Shown here one piece after another: positions 19,098 to 28,062 of a stretch of 64,000 nt of DNA. A program made the translations under genes and the position numbers. Location of the stretch: the NCBI RefSeq assembly GCF_003226255.1, contig NZ_QJST01000006.1, positions 62,001 to 126,000 on the forward strand, read 5' to 3'. The notes under the pieces are model-generated. The model was not told the origin of the DNA. It was given only the letters and a program-made list of their open reading frames with translations, and made no database searches. Each line of letters starts with the position of its first letter. Position 1 is the first letter of the stretch. The DNA is from Idiomarina fontislapidosi. Lineage in GTDB: Bacteria; Pseudomonadota; Gammaproteobacteria; Enterobacterales; Alteromonadaceae.

Positions 19098-20195
19098 ATG
19101 AATTATCGCGGTAATACAGCATTTTCGCATCAGCAAGCAGATAAAGTCGGTGTATTGTTGACCAACCTCGGTACGCCGGATGCGCCGACTAAGGCAGCTT
19201 TAAAGCCTTATCTAAAAGAGTTCTTATCGGATCCGCGCGTCGTTGAGTTCCCACGTTGGCTATGGAAAATTATTCTGAATGGCATCATTTTGAATGTCAG
19301 ACCTAAACGATCAGCCGAGGCTTATTCAACGGTATGGACTGATCGTGGCTCGCCTTTGCTCTATCATACCGAGGATCAAGCCGCTGCTGTGCAACAGGCG
19401 CTGACACAGGATTTCGGTGAGCATGTCGTGGTCGATTACGCGATGCGCTACGGTAAACCGTCAATACAGGCAGCGCTGGACAGAATGATGCGTGCGGGTG
19501 TACGCAAATTGCTCGTGCTTCCGCTTTATCCGCAGTATTCGGCTTCGACGGTAGGCTCAACCTTTGATGCAATTGCCAATGATTTCACGCAGCGCCGCTG
19601 GTTGCCTGAATTTCGATTCATTTCGCACTACCATGACTACGACCCTTTTATTACTGCGTTGGTTAATAAAATAGAGCGTCACTGGGCGTCACACGGTCGC
19701 GCCGACAAATTAATATTTTCTTATCACGGTGTGCCGTTGCGCTACCTCAAAAACGCTGACCCCTACCACTGTGAGTGCTACAAAACGACGCGCTTAGTTG
19801 CCGAGCGTTTAGGCTTATCCGAGAATGAATACATGACAACGTTTCAATCGCGTTTTGGTCGTGAAGAATGGTTAAAGCCATACACCGATGAGACGTTAAA
19901 AGCGTTGCCTAAGCAATCAGTGAAGTCGGTTCAGGTGGTATGTCCTGGTTTCTCATCCGATTGTTTAGAAACGATTGAAGAAATTGGTGAAGAGAATCGC
20001 GAGTACTTCATGGAAAGTGGTGGTGAGCGTTACGAGTATATCAGTGCACTGAATGCCGATGAGGAACATATCTCAGCGCTGGTTAGCCTCATTAAAGATA
20101 ACCTCAGCGGCTGGACGATACCTCAACAACAAGCTGAAGCGCTCGCGACACGACAGCGCGAAGCTGATAAGGTACAGCGAAACACGGCGAATTGA
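19098..20195 (+). CDS. hemH: Ferrochelatase
   Basis: HemH inserts ferrous iron into protoporphyrin IX, the last step of haem b synthesis. The N-terminal GVLLTNLGTPDAPT, the catalytic histidine region FSYHGVPLRYL and the C-terminal VCPGFSSDCLETIEEI motif with its acidic follow-up are present. With the ATG at 19098 it has 365 residues, longer than the 320 of E. coli because of a polar C-terminal tail of about 30 residues (WTIPQQQAEALATRQREA). A GTG at 19086 in the same frame is a less likely start. The retropepsin-like gene follows after seven bases. Confidence 0.95.
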   Translation: MNYRGNTAFSHQQADKVGVLLTNLGTPDAPTKAALKPYLKEFLSDPRVVEFPRWLWKIILNGIILNVRPKRSAEAYSTVWTDRGSPLLYHTEDQAAAVQQALTQDFGEHVVVDYAMRYGKPSIQAALDRMMRAGVRKLLVLPLYPQYSASTVGSTFDAIANDFTQRRWLPEFRFISHYHDYDPFITALVNKIERHWASHGRADKLIFSYHGVPLRYLKNADPYHCECYKTTRLVAERLGLSENEYMTTFQSRFGREEWLKPYTDETLKALPKQSVKSVQVVCPGFSSDCLETIEEIGEENREYFMESGGERYEYISALNADEEHISALVSLIKDNLSGWTIPQQQAEALATRQREADKVQRNTAN

Positions 20196-20202
20196 GTCAA
20201 GC

Positions 20203-20706
20203 ATGAGTAGCACTCAAGGTTTTGGTAAAACATTTAGCTTTATAGCGTGGGGCCTCGCACTCGCGCTCCTTGTTTGGTTTTTTCAAGATAAACTCGAACA
20301 GCAGTTCAATCCTAACCAAGAGGTCATGTCGCAGCGGGTTGGTGATCAGACGGTCGTCGAGCTCACGCAGAACCGAATGGGGCACTATGTCGTTGATGGC
20401 GAAATTAACGGGCAACGTGTCACGTTTCTTTTAGATACTGGCGCAACTCTGGTAGCGATTCCTCAACAAGTGGCCGATCGACTGGGTTTAGTGAGGGGGC
20501 GCCAGGGTATCTCAGCGACCGCCAATGGTCGAGTTATTACCTATCGGACACACCTGAATAGCTTAACCCTGGGTGGAATTACACTGAATAACGTGGATGC
20601 ATCAATTACGCCCGGTTTAGAGGAAGATGTGATCTTGCTCGGCATGAGTGCGTTAAAGCAAATGGAGCTGATACAAAAGGGTGACACCCTAACTATCAAA
20701 TATTGA
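20203..20706 (+). CDS. Retropepsin-like clan AA aspartic protease, membrane-anchored
   Basis: A 167-residue protein with one N-terminal membrane helix (FIAWGLALALLVWFF) and a retropepsin-like domain. The active motif is LLDTGATLVAIP (DTGA) and the flap side ends with VILLGMSALKQMEL. It matches the TIGR02281-type family of small bacterial aspartic proteases, which probably act as dimers on the periplasmic side. Targets are unknown. I use the ATG at 20203 (MSSTQGFGK), which follows the hemH stop by seven bases, instead of the long frame that reads into hemH. Confidence 0.82.
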   Translation: MSSTQGFGKTFSFIAWGLALALLVWFFQDKLEQQFNPNQEVMSQRVGDQTVVELTQNRMGHYVVDGEINGQRVTFLLDTGATLVAIPQQVADRLGLVRGRQGISATANGRVITYRTHLNSLTLGGITLNNVDASITPGLEEDVILLGMSALKQMELIQKGDTLTIKY

Positions 20707-20714
20707 GAGGATTT

Positions 20715-21182
20715 ATGAAACATGTAATCGCAATGGGTATGGTTGTACTGATGTCGACCCTAGCTTCTTCGTCGCTGATGGCACAGCAGTCCTATCGCGA
20801 CTGTGCGGTCATCAATGACGATCAAGAGCGACTGATGTGTTATGACCGATTGAATGAACAGGACAAGAAACCCGTTCCCGCAACGAAGATGAAAGAGAAA
20901 GTTGAGCGTGAGCGTAAGGGTAACTCGGATTTCGGTTTAGAACATAAGCAATTGAAAAAAGATGAGCGTATGTCGGTGACCATTACTGCGCGTGATGAGG
21001 ATGCATACGGTAAGTGGATACTCACTTTTGATAACGGCCAAGTGTGGAAACAAGAAGGTTCAGATAGCTACTTTCCGTGGCAAGAGGGTGCCAACTACTT
21101 TGTTGAGCGTGGCATGTTTAACTCGTTTTACTTGGCTCGCGAAGGTGTTAACAAACGCTTGAAAATAGAGCGTATTAAGTAG
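20715..21182 (+). CDS. Secreted protein of unknown function with a CYDRL motif
   Basis: A 155-residue protein with a signal peptide (cleavage after SLMA). The mature N-terminus carries DCAVINDDQERLMCYDRLNE, a paired-cysteine pattern seen in several unrelated short secreted bacterial proteins. A charged linker of about 40 residues leads to a beta-rich C-terminal part (TITARDEDAYGKWILTFDNGQVW) that looks like a small domain handling residues with turns of W and G. I do not recognise a function. The ATG at 20715 has a GAGAGGA ribosome site, and the gene begins eight bases after the protease stop. Its end overlaps the EAL gene by eight bases. Confidence 0.7.
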   Translation: MKHVIAMGMVVLMSTLASSSLMAQQSYRDCAVINDDQERLMCYDRLNEQDKKPVPATKMKEKVERERKGNSDFGLEHKQLKKDERMSVTITARDEDAYGKWILTFDNGQVWKQEGSDSYFPWQEGANYFVERGMFNSFYLAREGVNKRLKIERIK

Positions 21183-23835
21183 TTTCTTGCTCAATCACTT
21201 CAATTAACTGCTCAAGGGGCATGGGGCGATAATAGTAAAAGCCCTGCGCCGCTTGGCAGCTTCGTTTAGCAAAATACTCAGCTTCTTCTGCTCGCTCAAT
21301 ACCTTCAACAGTAATTGATTTATTCATTCCTAGCGCCATAGAAATTACCGCCTCGGTCACCGGGTGTGAGGCACTGTCAGTAAGGACACGGCGCGTAAAG
21401 CTACGATCAATTTTGATGATATCAGCGGGTAAGTCATTTAAATATGAAAGCGATGAGTAGCCTGTTCCAAAGTCATCTATTGCGATTTTGCAACCAAGCG
21501 TTCGCAGTTCGGCTAACTGTTTAAAGGCTGATTTTGCGTCGTCGACGATCATCGTTTCGGTCAGCTCAAACTGCAATTTGCCAAAGGGTATCTTGTATTG
21601 CTGGGCAAGCTCTGTTACTTGGTTGATAAGGTGACCGCTCTGAAGTTGTTTTGGCGATAGGTTAATCGACAAAACAAAGTTGGGATGAGCGATATATTGA
21701 GCTATTTCACTGATCGCCTTTTCTAATATGAGCGCCGACAACGGCATGATTTGACCGGTATGCTCAGCAAGTGGAATAAATACATCAGGAGGCACCCAGT
21801 TTCCTTCATTGTCTCGCCAACGAGCAAGCGCCTCGACGCCAATAATTTGTTCGCTTTTTAAATCCACGAAAGGTTGGTAAAAGACCTCTAATCGGCGGTT
21901 CTCAATTGCGACTTGAAGTTGGTTCCGTAAGGTTAAATCTGACTGATATTTTAATCCCATGGCTTGGGTAAAGAATGCATATGCGTTGCCGCCGAACTCT
22001 TTTGCTTTCGTCATCGCGACATCTGCATTTTGAATAAACGCCTCTGCCGAGGTGACATGTAGTTCCCGCGAAGCAATACCAATGCTGGCTGTTAAATAGA
22101 GATCGATGTTCTCAATCTCGAACTTCTTCTGTAGTGATTCGAGCAGCTCGTGGGCAACGCGACGTGATGTAGCCGCATCGGACTCTGGAAGAAATAGAAT
22201 AAACTCATCACTACTAAAACGTGATAATAACGCTGATGAAGGGATTGTGTTAGATAAACGGCTCGCGACGTGTTTAAGTAACTCATTACCAGTATGTAAC
22301 CCCAAACTGTCGTTGATCGGTTTAAAGCCATCTAAATCAATAAACAATATGTGGGCGTCGGACGAATGCGCTAACAACCATTGGTTGATATGTCGCTCTA
22401 ATACATCACGACGCATGAGTTGAGTAACTGAATCAAAGTTAGCCATTTGAATCAGTTGTCCTTGTTGCTCCGTGAGTTTGCGATTGCTTTCAATAGACTC
22501 CAACAACAAAAAGGCCAAAAGAATACCCGCGATTAAGATGGTCTGGTTTACACGTGCGGCTTGCCAAAATACCGTTGGATCGGAGATAACAGCGTGCAGT
22601 GTAATAGGTTGACCTAAAACCGATGAGGATGCTGACACCTTAAAGGCGTGCTGGCCGTTCAGCTCGCTTAATGAGATGACATCAAATGATTCACTGCTGA
22701 TCGGCAGTAGATAATCCTCTGATAATTCGACATAACTATCAAAAATATCTAAGTAAGGAATGCGCTCTACTCGCATTAAATCCTTTATGTCCAAAACCAC
22801 GATCAACTGATTAAAGTCGCCCATTGCGTTGGTAATTGGATAGCTCAAGATCAACCGCGGCACACCTTGTTTGAGTGAATAAGCCGAGATAACTCGACTC
22901 ACTTGTGTGACGTTATTAGCGCGCCATTGTTTGATGGATGGCTGGTTGATTATCTCTTCGTCAATGTTTGAGAGGTTGGTTGGGCTATGGACCAAGTTTT
23001 GATCATGACTATAAATCCCCATCCACTGAATCAGCGAAAAATCACGGGTGTAGTCTTCTGTGTCGATGCCGATAATTTGCGCTACGGAGCTGGGAGGTAA
23101 CTCGCTCCAACGCCGATAAAGCCGTGTAAGAGCTTCAAATTGCGATTTAAGACGTTGGCTAATCACATCAGCAGACTGTGTTAGGTTAACCTCACCGCGA
23201 CTACGAATTTCACTAATATCGGTATTGGACTGAGCAAACCAAATGCCGATCGTCGCACTCAAAGCAAAAATAAGGCATGCGACTGATAGCTTAGAGCGGT
23301 TTTGCGCTGCTTGATTAAAACAGTAAAAGACCATGCCTAAACCGGTTAATAGACCGACGATGGTGGCTGCCGAAAACGCAATGGGGTTTTGTATCAGGGG
23401 TGACGTCGGCAAACCGAGCCAAGTGATACCAAAGCTAACGATTGAAACGAGTATAAAAATACTGCCAACGGCTTTCCACACGATGCGATTTATATGGTTC
23501 TGGCCCGTCGCAAGAAACACTGCCGCAAGTAAAAAGCAGCATGATGGTAGAAACAGTGGTAATTGCAGGTCGGTTGCATTAAGGGCGAATAGGCCAGTGC
23601 ATAGCAATCCCAGTCCAGCTAGCCGAGTCAACCAAAAGCGATGTGTTTGTTGACCAATGAGTGCGGCACCGATACACAAAGCGGCGGCACTGAGTGAGAG
23701 ACTCGCCGAGTTGATGCGTGCTGATGGTTCTAAAAAGAGGTAGTTAAAAAAGCCAAATAAGCCGAACAGCAAGCATGAAAAAGCGGCCGTTTGTACGACT
23801 GAGGTTGACGCGTGTTTGAGTAATGCCTTTAGCAA
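21175..23835 (-). CDS. Membrane GGDEF/EAL protein, probable c-di-GMP phosphodiesterase
   Basis: An 886-residue signalling protein. The first 200 residues hold several transmembrane helices, followed by a CHASE-like periplasmic sensor (about 225-430), a last helix, a GGDEF domain (about 455-610) and an EAL domain (about 630-880). The diguanylate cyclase signature is changed to SSDEF, which should lower or abolish synthesis. The EAL site is complete: EALAR, NLSPKQL, ELTET, IDDFGTGYSSL, KID, VEGIE and a late QGFYYYRPM. It should therefore break down c-di-GMP, with the degenerate GGDEF as a possible GTP-sensing domain. The sensed signal is unknown. Confidence 0.88.
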   Translation of the reverse strand: MLKALLKHASTSVVQTAAFSCLLFGLFGFFNYLFLEPSARINSASLSLSAAALCIGAALIGQQTHRFWLTRLAGLGLLCTGLFALNATDLQLPLFLPSCCFLLAAVFLATGQNHINRIVWKAVGSIFILVSIVSFGITWLGLPTSPLIQNPIAFSAATIVGLLTGLGMVFYCFNQAAQNRSKLSVACLIFALSATIGIWFAQSNTDISEIRSRGEVNLTQSADVISQRLKSQFEALTRLYRRWSELPPSSVAQIIGIDTEDYTRDFSLIQWMGIYSHDQNLVHSPTNLSNIDEEIINQPSIKQWRANNVTQVSRVISAYSLKQGVPRLILSYPITNAMGDFNQLIVVLDIKDLMRVERIPYLDIFDSYVELSEDYLLPISSESFDVISLSELNGQHAFKVSASSSVLGQPITLHAVISDPTVFWQAARVNQTILIAGILLAFLLLESIESNRKLTEQQGQLIQMANFDSVTQLMRRDVLERHINQWLLAHSSDAHILFIDLDGFKPINDSLGLHTGNELLKHVASRLSNTIPSSALLSRFSSDEFILFLPESDAATSRRVAHELLESLQKKFEIENIDLYLTASIGIASRELHVTSAEAFIQNADVAMTKAKEFGGNAYAFFTQAMGLKYQSDLTLRNQLQVAIENRRLEVFYQPFVDLKSEQIIGVEALARWRDNEGNWVPPDVFIPLAEHTGQIMPLSALILEKAISEIAQYIAHPNFVLSINLSPKQLQSGHLINQVTELAQQYKIPFGKLQFELTETMIVDDAKSAFKQLAELRTLGCKIAIDDFGTGYSSLSYLNDLPADIIKIDRSFTRRVLTDSASHPVTEAVISMALGMNKSITVEGIERAEEAEYFAKRSCQAAQGFYYYRPMPLEQLIEVIEQETT

Positions 23836-24033
23836 AGCGAATCTCTCTTATCGTTCAGCTTTTTTACTTTTTAATCCAAAACAGCAAGTTAACAGATTAT
23901 CGCATGCAGAACAGAAATTTTTGATCTTTGCTATTTATTTTCTGTCAGTACCGTATTTTGAGCGACTAATGAACTATCTGTCCTCTACCATACAGGCTAA
24001 TGTATAGCTATTAAAACAATAAATAGGTCGATT

Positions 24034-25740
24034 ATGGTTACCAAATATTTCACAGCCGCGTGCTCGTTGGGATTACTCGGCGTGCTAACCCTTTCAGGTT
24101 GTTCGTCTTCTACTCAAGCGCCATCAACATTAGCCCAAACACTCGAAACGGGTGGCGCATTAAAGCCGTTGCAAAAGCACGTCGAGTTAGAACGCGCGGA
24201 CTTGTTTTTTGATATTCATCCAGACTCGAAATCAGTTACCGGTGAGACCACACTGACATTATCATTAAGTCAGCCGCAACAGCGCTTACTTCTTGATTTA
24301 GATAATAATTATGACATCACCTCGCTTGCTGTTGCAGGCACGAGGGTCAACAGTTTTGAGCACACAAAAGGCGAAATACGTATTCCGCTACCCGACGATA
24401 TAAAGGTAGAACAGTCATTCAACGTGACTATTGCTTACACGGGTCAACCTCATGTTGCCGAGCGAGCGCCTTGGGATGGCGGATATGTGTGGTCAGAAAC
24501 TGATTCCGGTGAACCTTGGATTGCGACTGCCGTGCAAGGGGAAGGCTGCGATTTAATTTGGCCTTGCCTTGATCACCCGCAATTTGAACCACAACAAACA
24601 GATATTCGCATTCGGGTACCAAAGGGTCTTGTGGCGGCGAGCAACGGGCGTTTAATTAACACCACCGAGGGAAGCACGTGGAGTGAGTATCATTGGCGCA
24701 GCGAGCAGTCGCAAAACAACTATGGTATCGCACTAAATATTGGACCCTACGACAAACTAGAAGCGACCTATGAGAGTCGCTATGGCCATGAATACCCTCT
24801 GGTGTTTTATTACTTACGAGGTCAGAAAGAGCAGGCTGAGCGTCTGTTTGCTGAGTTCCCGAAGCAGCTTGAGTTTTACGAACGTGTTATCGGTCCTTAC
24901 CCCTTCTATGCCGAAAAAATGGGTGTGGTACAAACCCCTCATTTAGGTATGGAGCATCAAACGATTAATGCGTATGGGCAAGACTACAAGCCGGGTAAAT
25001 ATGACTTTGACTGGTTATTACAACACGAGCTGGCGCACGAGTGGTTTGGTAATCAAATCACCAATACGGATTGGGATCATATGTGGCTTCACGAGGGTTT
25101 TGGCACTTACATGCAACCGCTCTATGGCCAATACCTCCATGGCGATGCACTGTATAACACGATGATGTACGACCAACGTATTGGTATTAGAAATGAGCAT
25201 CCGATTGTTTCGAATCAACCGATGGCCGAAGACGATGTTTACAAAGCTGACCGAGGGCCAGGCAGTGATATTTATCAAAAGGGTGCTTGGATTCTACATA
25301 CATTACGCCACCTTATAGGTGATGAGGCGTTCTTTGCCGCAACGCGAAAACTCGTTTACGGAACAACGAACCCAGAGCCTGGCAATTTCAAACCCCACTT
25401 TGCCGATACTCAATACTTTATCGACGCGGTCAATGCCGAAGTCGGTGAAGACATGACGTGGTTTTTTGAACACTATGTGTACCAGGCTGAATTACCGGAA
25501 CTTGTGTCGGAGCGTGATGGTGATCAACTTACGCTATACTTTAAGTCTGCGGCGAACGCGCCATTTAGTATGCCTGTTGAGGTGCGTGTAGGGGATGGGT
25601 TGAAAACCATTGAGGTGTCAAAGACGCCCAATACAGTGAAACTTGAATCCTCAGATGCTCACGTTGTGTTGGATCCCCATGCAAAAATCTTGCGACAGCG
25701 CGACTATGTGGATGAATATTCAGCGTTCGAGGATCAATAA
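24034..25740 (+). CDS. M1 family metallopeptidase, lipoprotein
   Basis: A 568-residue zinc aminopeptidase-like enzyme with a lipoprotein signal (LTLSGC, lipid cysteine near residue 23). The zinc site is H331-E-L-A-H335 with E354 eighteen residues on (HEGFGTY). The exopeptidase motif, GAMEN in the classic enzymes, reads GMEHQ here, as in a less-studied M1 branch. The catalytic tyrosine is probably in SDIYQKGAW. It is likely anchored at the cell envelope and trims peptides. The C-terminal helical domain of the large aminopeptidase N is absent. It stands alone, 198 bases from the divergent EAL gene. Confidence 0.88.
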   Translation: MVTKYFTAACSLGLLGVLTLSGCSSSTQAPSTLAQTLETGGALKPLQKHVELERADLFFDIHPDSKSVTGETTLTLSLSQPQQRLLLDLDNNYDITSLAVAGTRVNSFEHTKGEIRIPLPDDIKVEQSFNVTIAYTGQPHVAERAPWDGGYVWSETDSGEPWIATAVQGEGCDLIWPCLDHPQFEPQQTDIRIRVPKGLVAASNGRLINTTEGSTWSEYHWRSEQSQNNYGIALNIGPYDKLEATYESRYGHEYPLVFYYLRGQKEQAERLFAEFPKQLEFYERVIGPYPFYAEKMGVVQTPHLGMEHQTINAYGQDYKPGKYDFDWLLQHELAHEWFGNQITNTDWDHMWLHEGFGTYMQPLYGQYLHGDALYNTMMYDQRIGIRNEHPIVSNQPMAEDDVYKADRGPGSDIYQKGAWILHTLRHLIGDEAFFAATRKLVYGTTNPEPGNFKPHFADTQYFIDAVNAEVGEDMTWFFEHYVYQAELPELVSERDGDQLTLYFKSAANAPFSMPVEVRVGDGLKTIEVSKTPNTVKLESSDAHVVLDPHAKILRQRDYVDEYSAFEDQ

Positions 25741-25784
25741 GCGATCCAAAATACCATGGAAAGGTTACTTATTATGTATCTTAG

Positions 25785-27155
<1,371 letters not shown>

Positions 27156-27178
27156 TACGTGAGCAGTTGATAAGAATA

Positions 27179-27208
27179 AAAAGGGAGTGCATCGCACTCC
27201 CTTTTTTT
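27179..27208. terminator. Bidirectional terminator after gdhA
   Basis: The stem GGGAGTGC / GCACTCCC (27183-27201, ATC loop) has an A-run before it and seven T residues after it (27202-27208). It terminates gdhA on the plus strand and the small acidic gene on the minus strand. Confidence 0.93.
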
Positions 27209-27377
27209 ATTCCTGTTGATCGTCAACGCTGTCGGATTCCTTCTGTTCAATGAAGGGATCGATTGGGCGATGACGCTCCCAAAAACCCGTCTCATTATCT
27301 AAATCAGCTCCGGTACAAGCAGGCTGCGGTCCAATATCAGGATGTGAATCCCATTGTGAGTGATTGCTGTTAGCCAT
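27207..27377 (-). CDS. Small acidic protein of unknown function
   Basis: A 56-residue, strongly acidic and hydrophilic protein (MANSNHSQWDSH... SDSVDDQQE) without signal peptide or membrane helix. Two tryptophans and a central CTGADLDNETGFWERHRPID are its only distinctive features. I chose ATG 27377 because GAGGAC lies at the right distance; the longer open frame up to 27494 has no ribosome site. The shared terminator and clean start support a real gene. I do not recognise the family. Confidence 0.5.
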   Translation of the reverse strand: MANSNHSQWDSHPDIGPQPACTGADLDNETGFWERHRPIDPFIEQKESDSVDDQQE

Positions 27378-27638
27378 GTTTTCGTCCTCGTGATTAGGGC
27401 ACTCTACTATTAGACGAAAAAATAACCAATTCGGATGCTGTGTTCGAAAAATTTCATCATTGCTGTAATAAAGCGCAGGGTTTGATCCAATCATTTACAA
27501 ATCGACATCACTTTGACACCCAAATACACACATGACTGACTATAGTTAGTGCATAACAAAAATAATTTTACGGTGATGCAACCTTTGCTTTAGTGAGCAC
27601 GACTCATTAGGTAAGCCTCAAGATTAGGAGTCAAGATT
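27378..27638 (+). other. Intergenic region with candidate regulatory signals
   Basis: This 261-base gap separates two small divergent genes. A consensus TTGACA lies at 27513-27518, and a TATAGT box at 27541-27546 is too far (22 bases) for an ideal promoter. A 16-base near-palindrome ACTGACTATAGTTAGT (one mismatched pair) covers 27535-27550. No open frame here looks like a gene. Confidence 0.4.
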
Positions 27639-27968
27639 ATGAAACGGTTAATGTGGATGGTCGCTGGCTTAGTCGTATCAGCGAATGTCATGGCAAATAC
27701 AGAAATGAATACTGAACAAGCGGCAGTGCAGTCGAACGTGATGCAGCGTTATACCGTAACGCCGAGCCAAACAGGTTATCACGACACGATCCGAGGCAGT
27801 GTGCGATTAACACAACAACGCATGATGCATGACTTGGTATTAACCAACCAGGCGATGTTGGCACGTGATGCTCAAGGAGTCGTGTCACAAGTACGGGAGC
27901 AGTTTCGTGTCAGTGGGCTGGCAGCAACAGGCTTTCCAAGTGCGTTAAAGCTGCGAGCGAATAAGTAA
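27639..27968 (+). CDS. Small secreted protein of unknown function
   Basis: A 109-residue protein with a signal peptide (MKRLMWMVAGLVVSANVMA, cleaved after residue 19 or so). The mature part of about 90 residues is polar and mostly predicted helical, with many glutamine and methionine residues and no cysteine. I do not recognise it. It has its own upstream gap of 261 bases and a strong terminator, so it is probably a single-gene unit. A periplasmic location is the only inference I can support. Confidence 0.6.
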   Translation: MKRLMWMVAGLVVSANVMANTEMNTEQAAVQSNVMQRYTVTPSQTGYHDTIRGSVRLTQQRMMHDLVLTNQAMLARDAQGVVSQVREQFRVSGLAATGFPSALKLRANK

Positions 27969-28015
27969 CGAAGATACCGAGTTCCCAACCTCTGCCTATT
28001 GATTTAGGTGGTTGT

Positions 28016-28050
28016 AAAAAAGGCGCCTAACGGCGCCTTTTACTTTTTTA
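28016..28050. terminator. Bidirectional terminator between the small secreted protein and the M16 gene
   Basis: The 10-bp stem AAAAGGCGCC / GGCGCCTTTT (28018-28041, TAAC loop) is followed by ACTTTTTT on the plus strand and preceded by A residues that give a T-tract on the minus strand. It lies between two convergent genes. Confidence 0.9.
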
Positions 28051-28062
28051 ATCAACGTTTGA

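Noticed and set aside
23816-24007. A 63-codon open frame on the plus strand between the EAL gene and the M1 peptidase gene
   Set aside because: It overlaps the start of the EAL gene, has no ribosome site and its protein has no recognisable character. It is probably a chance frame.
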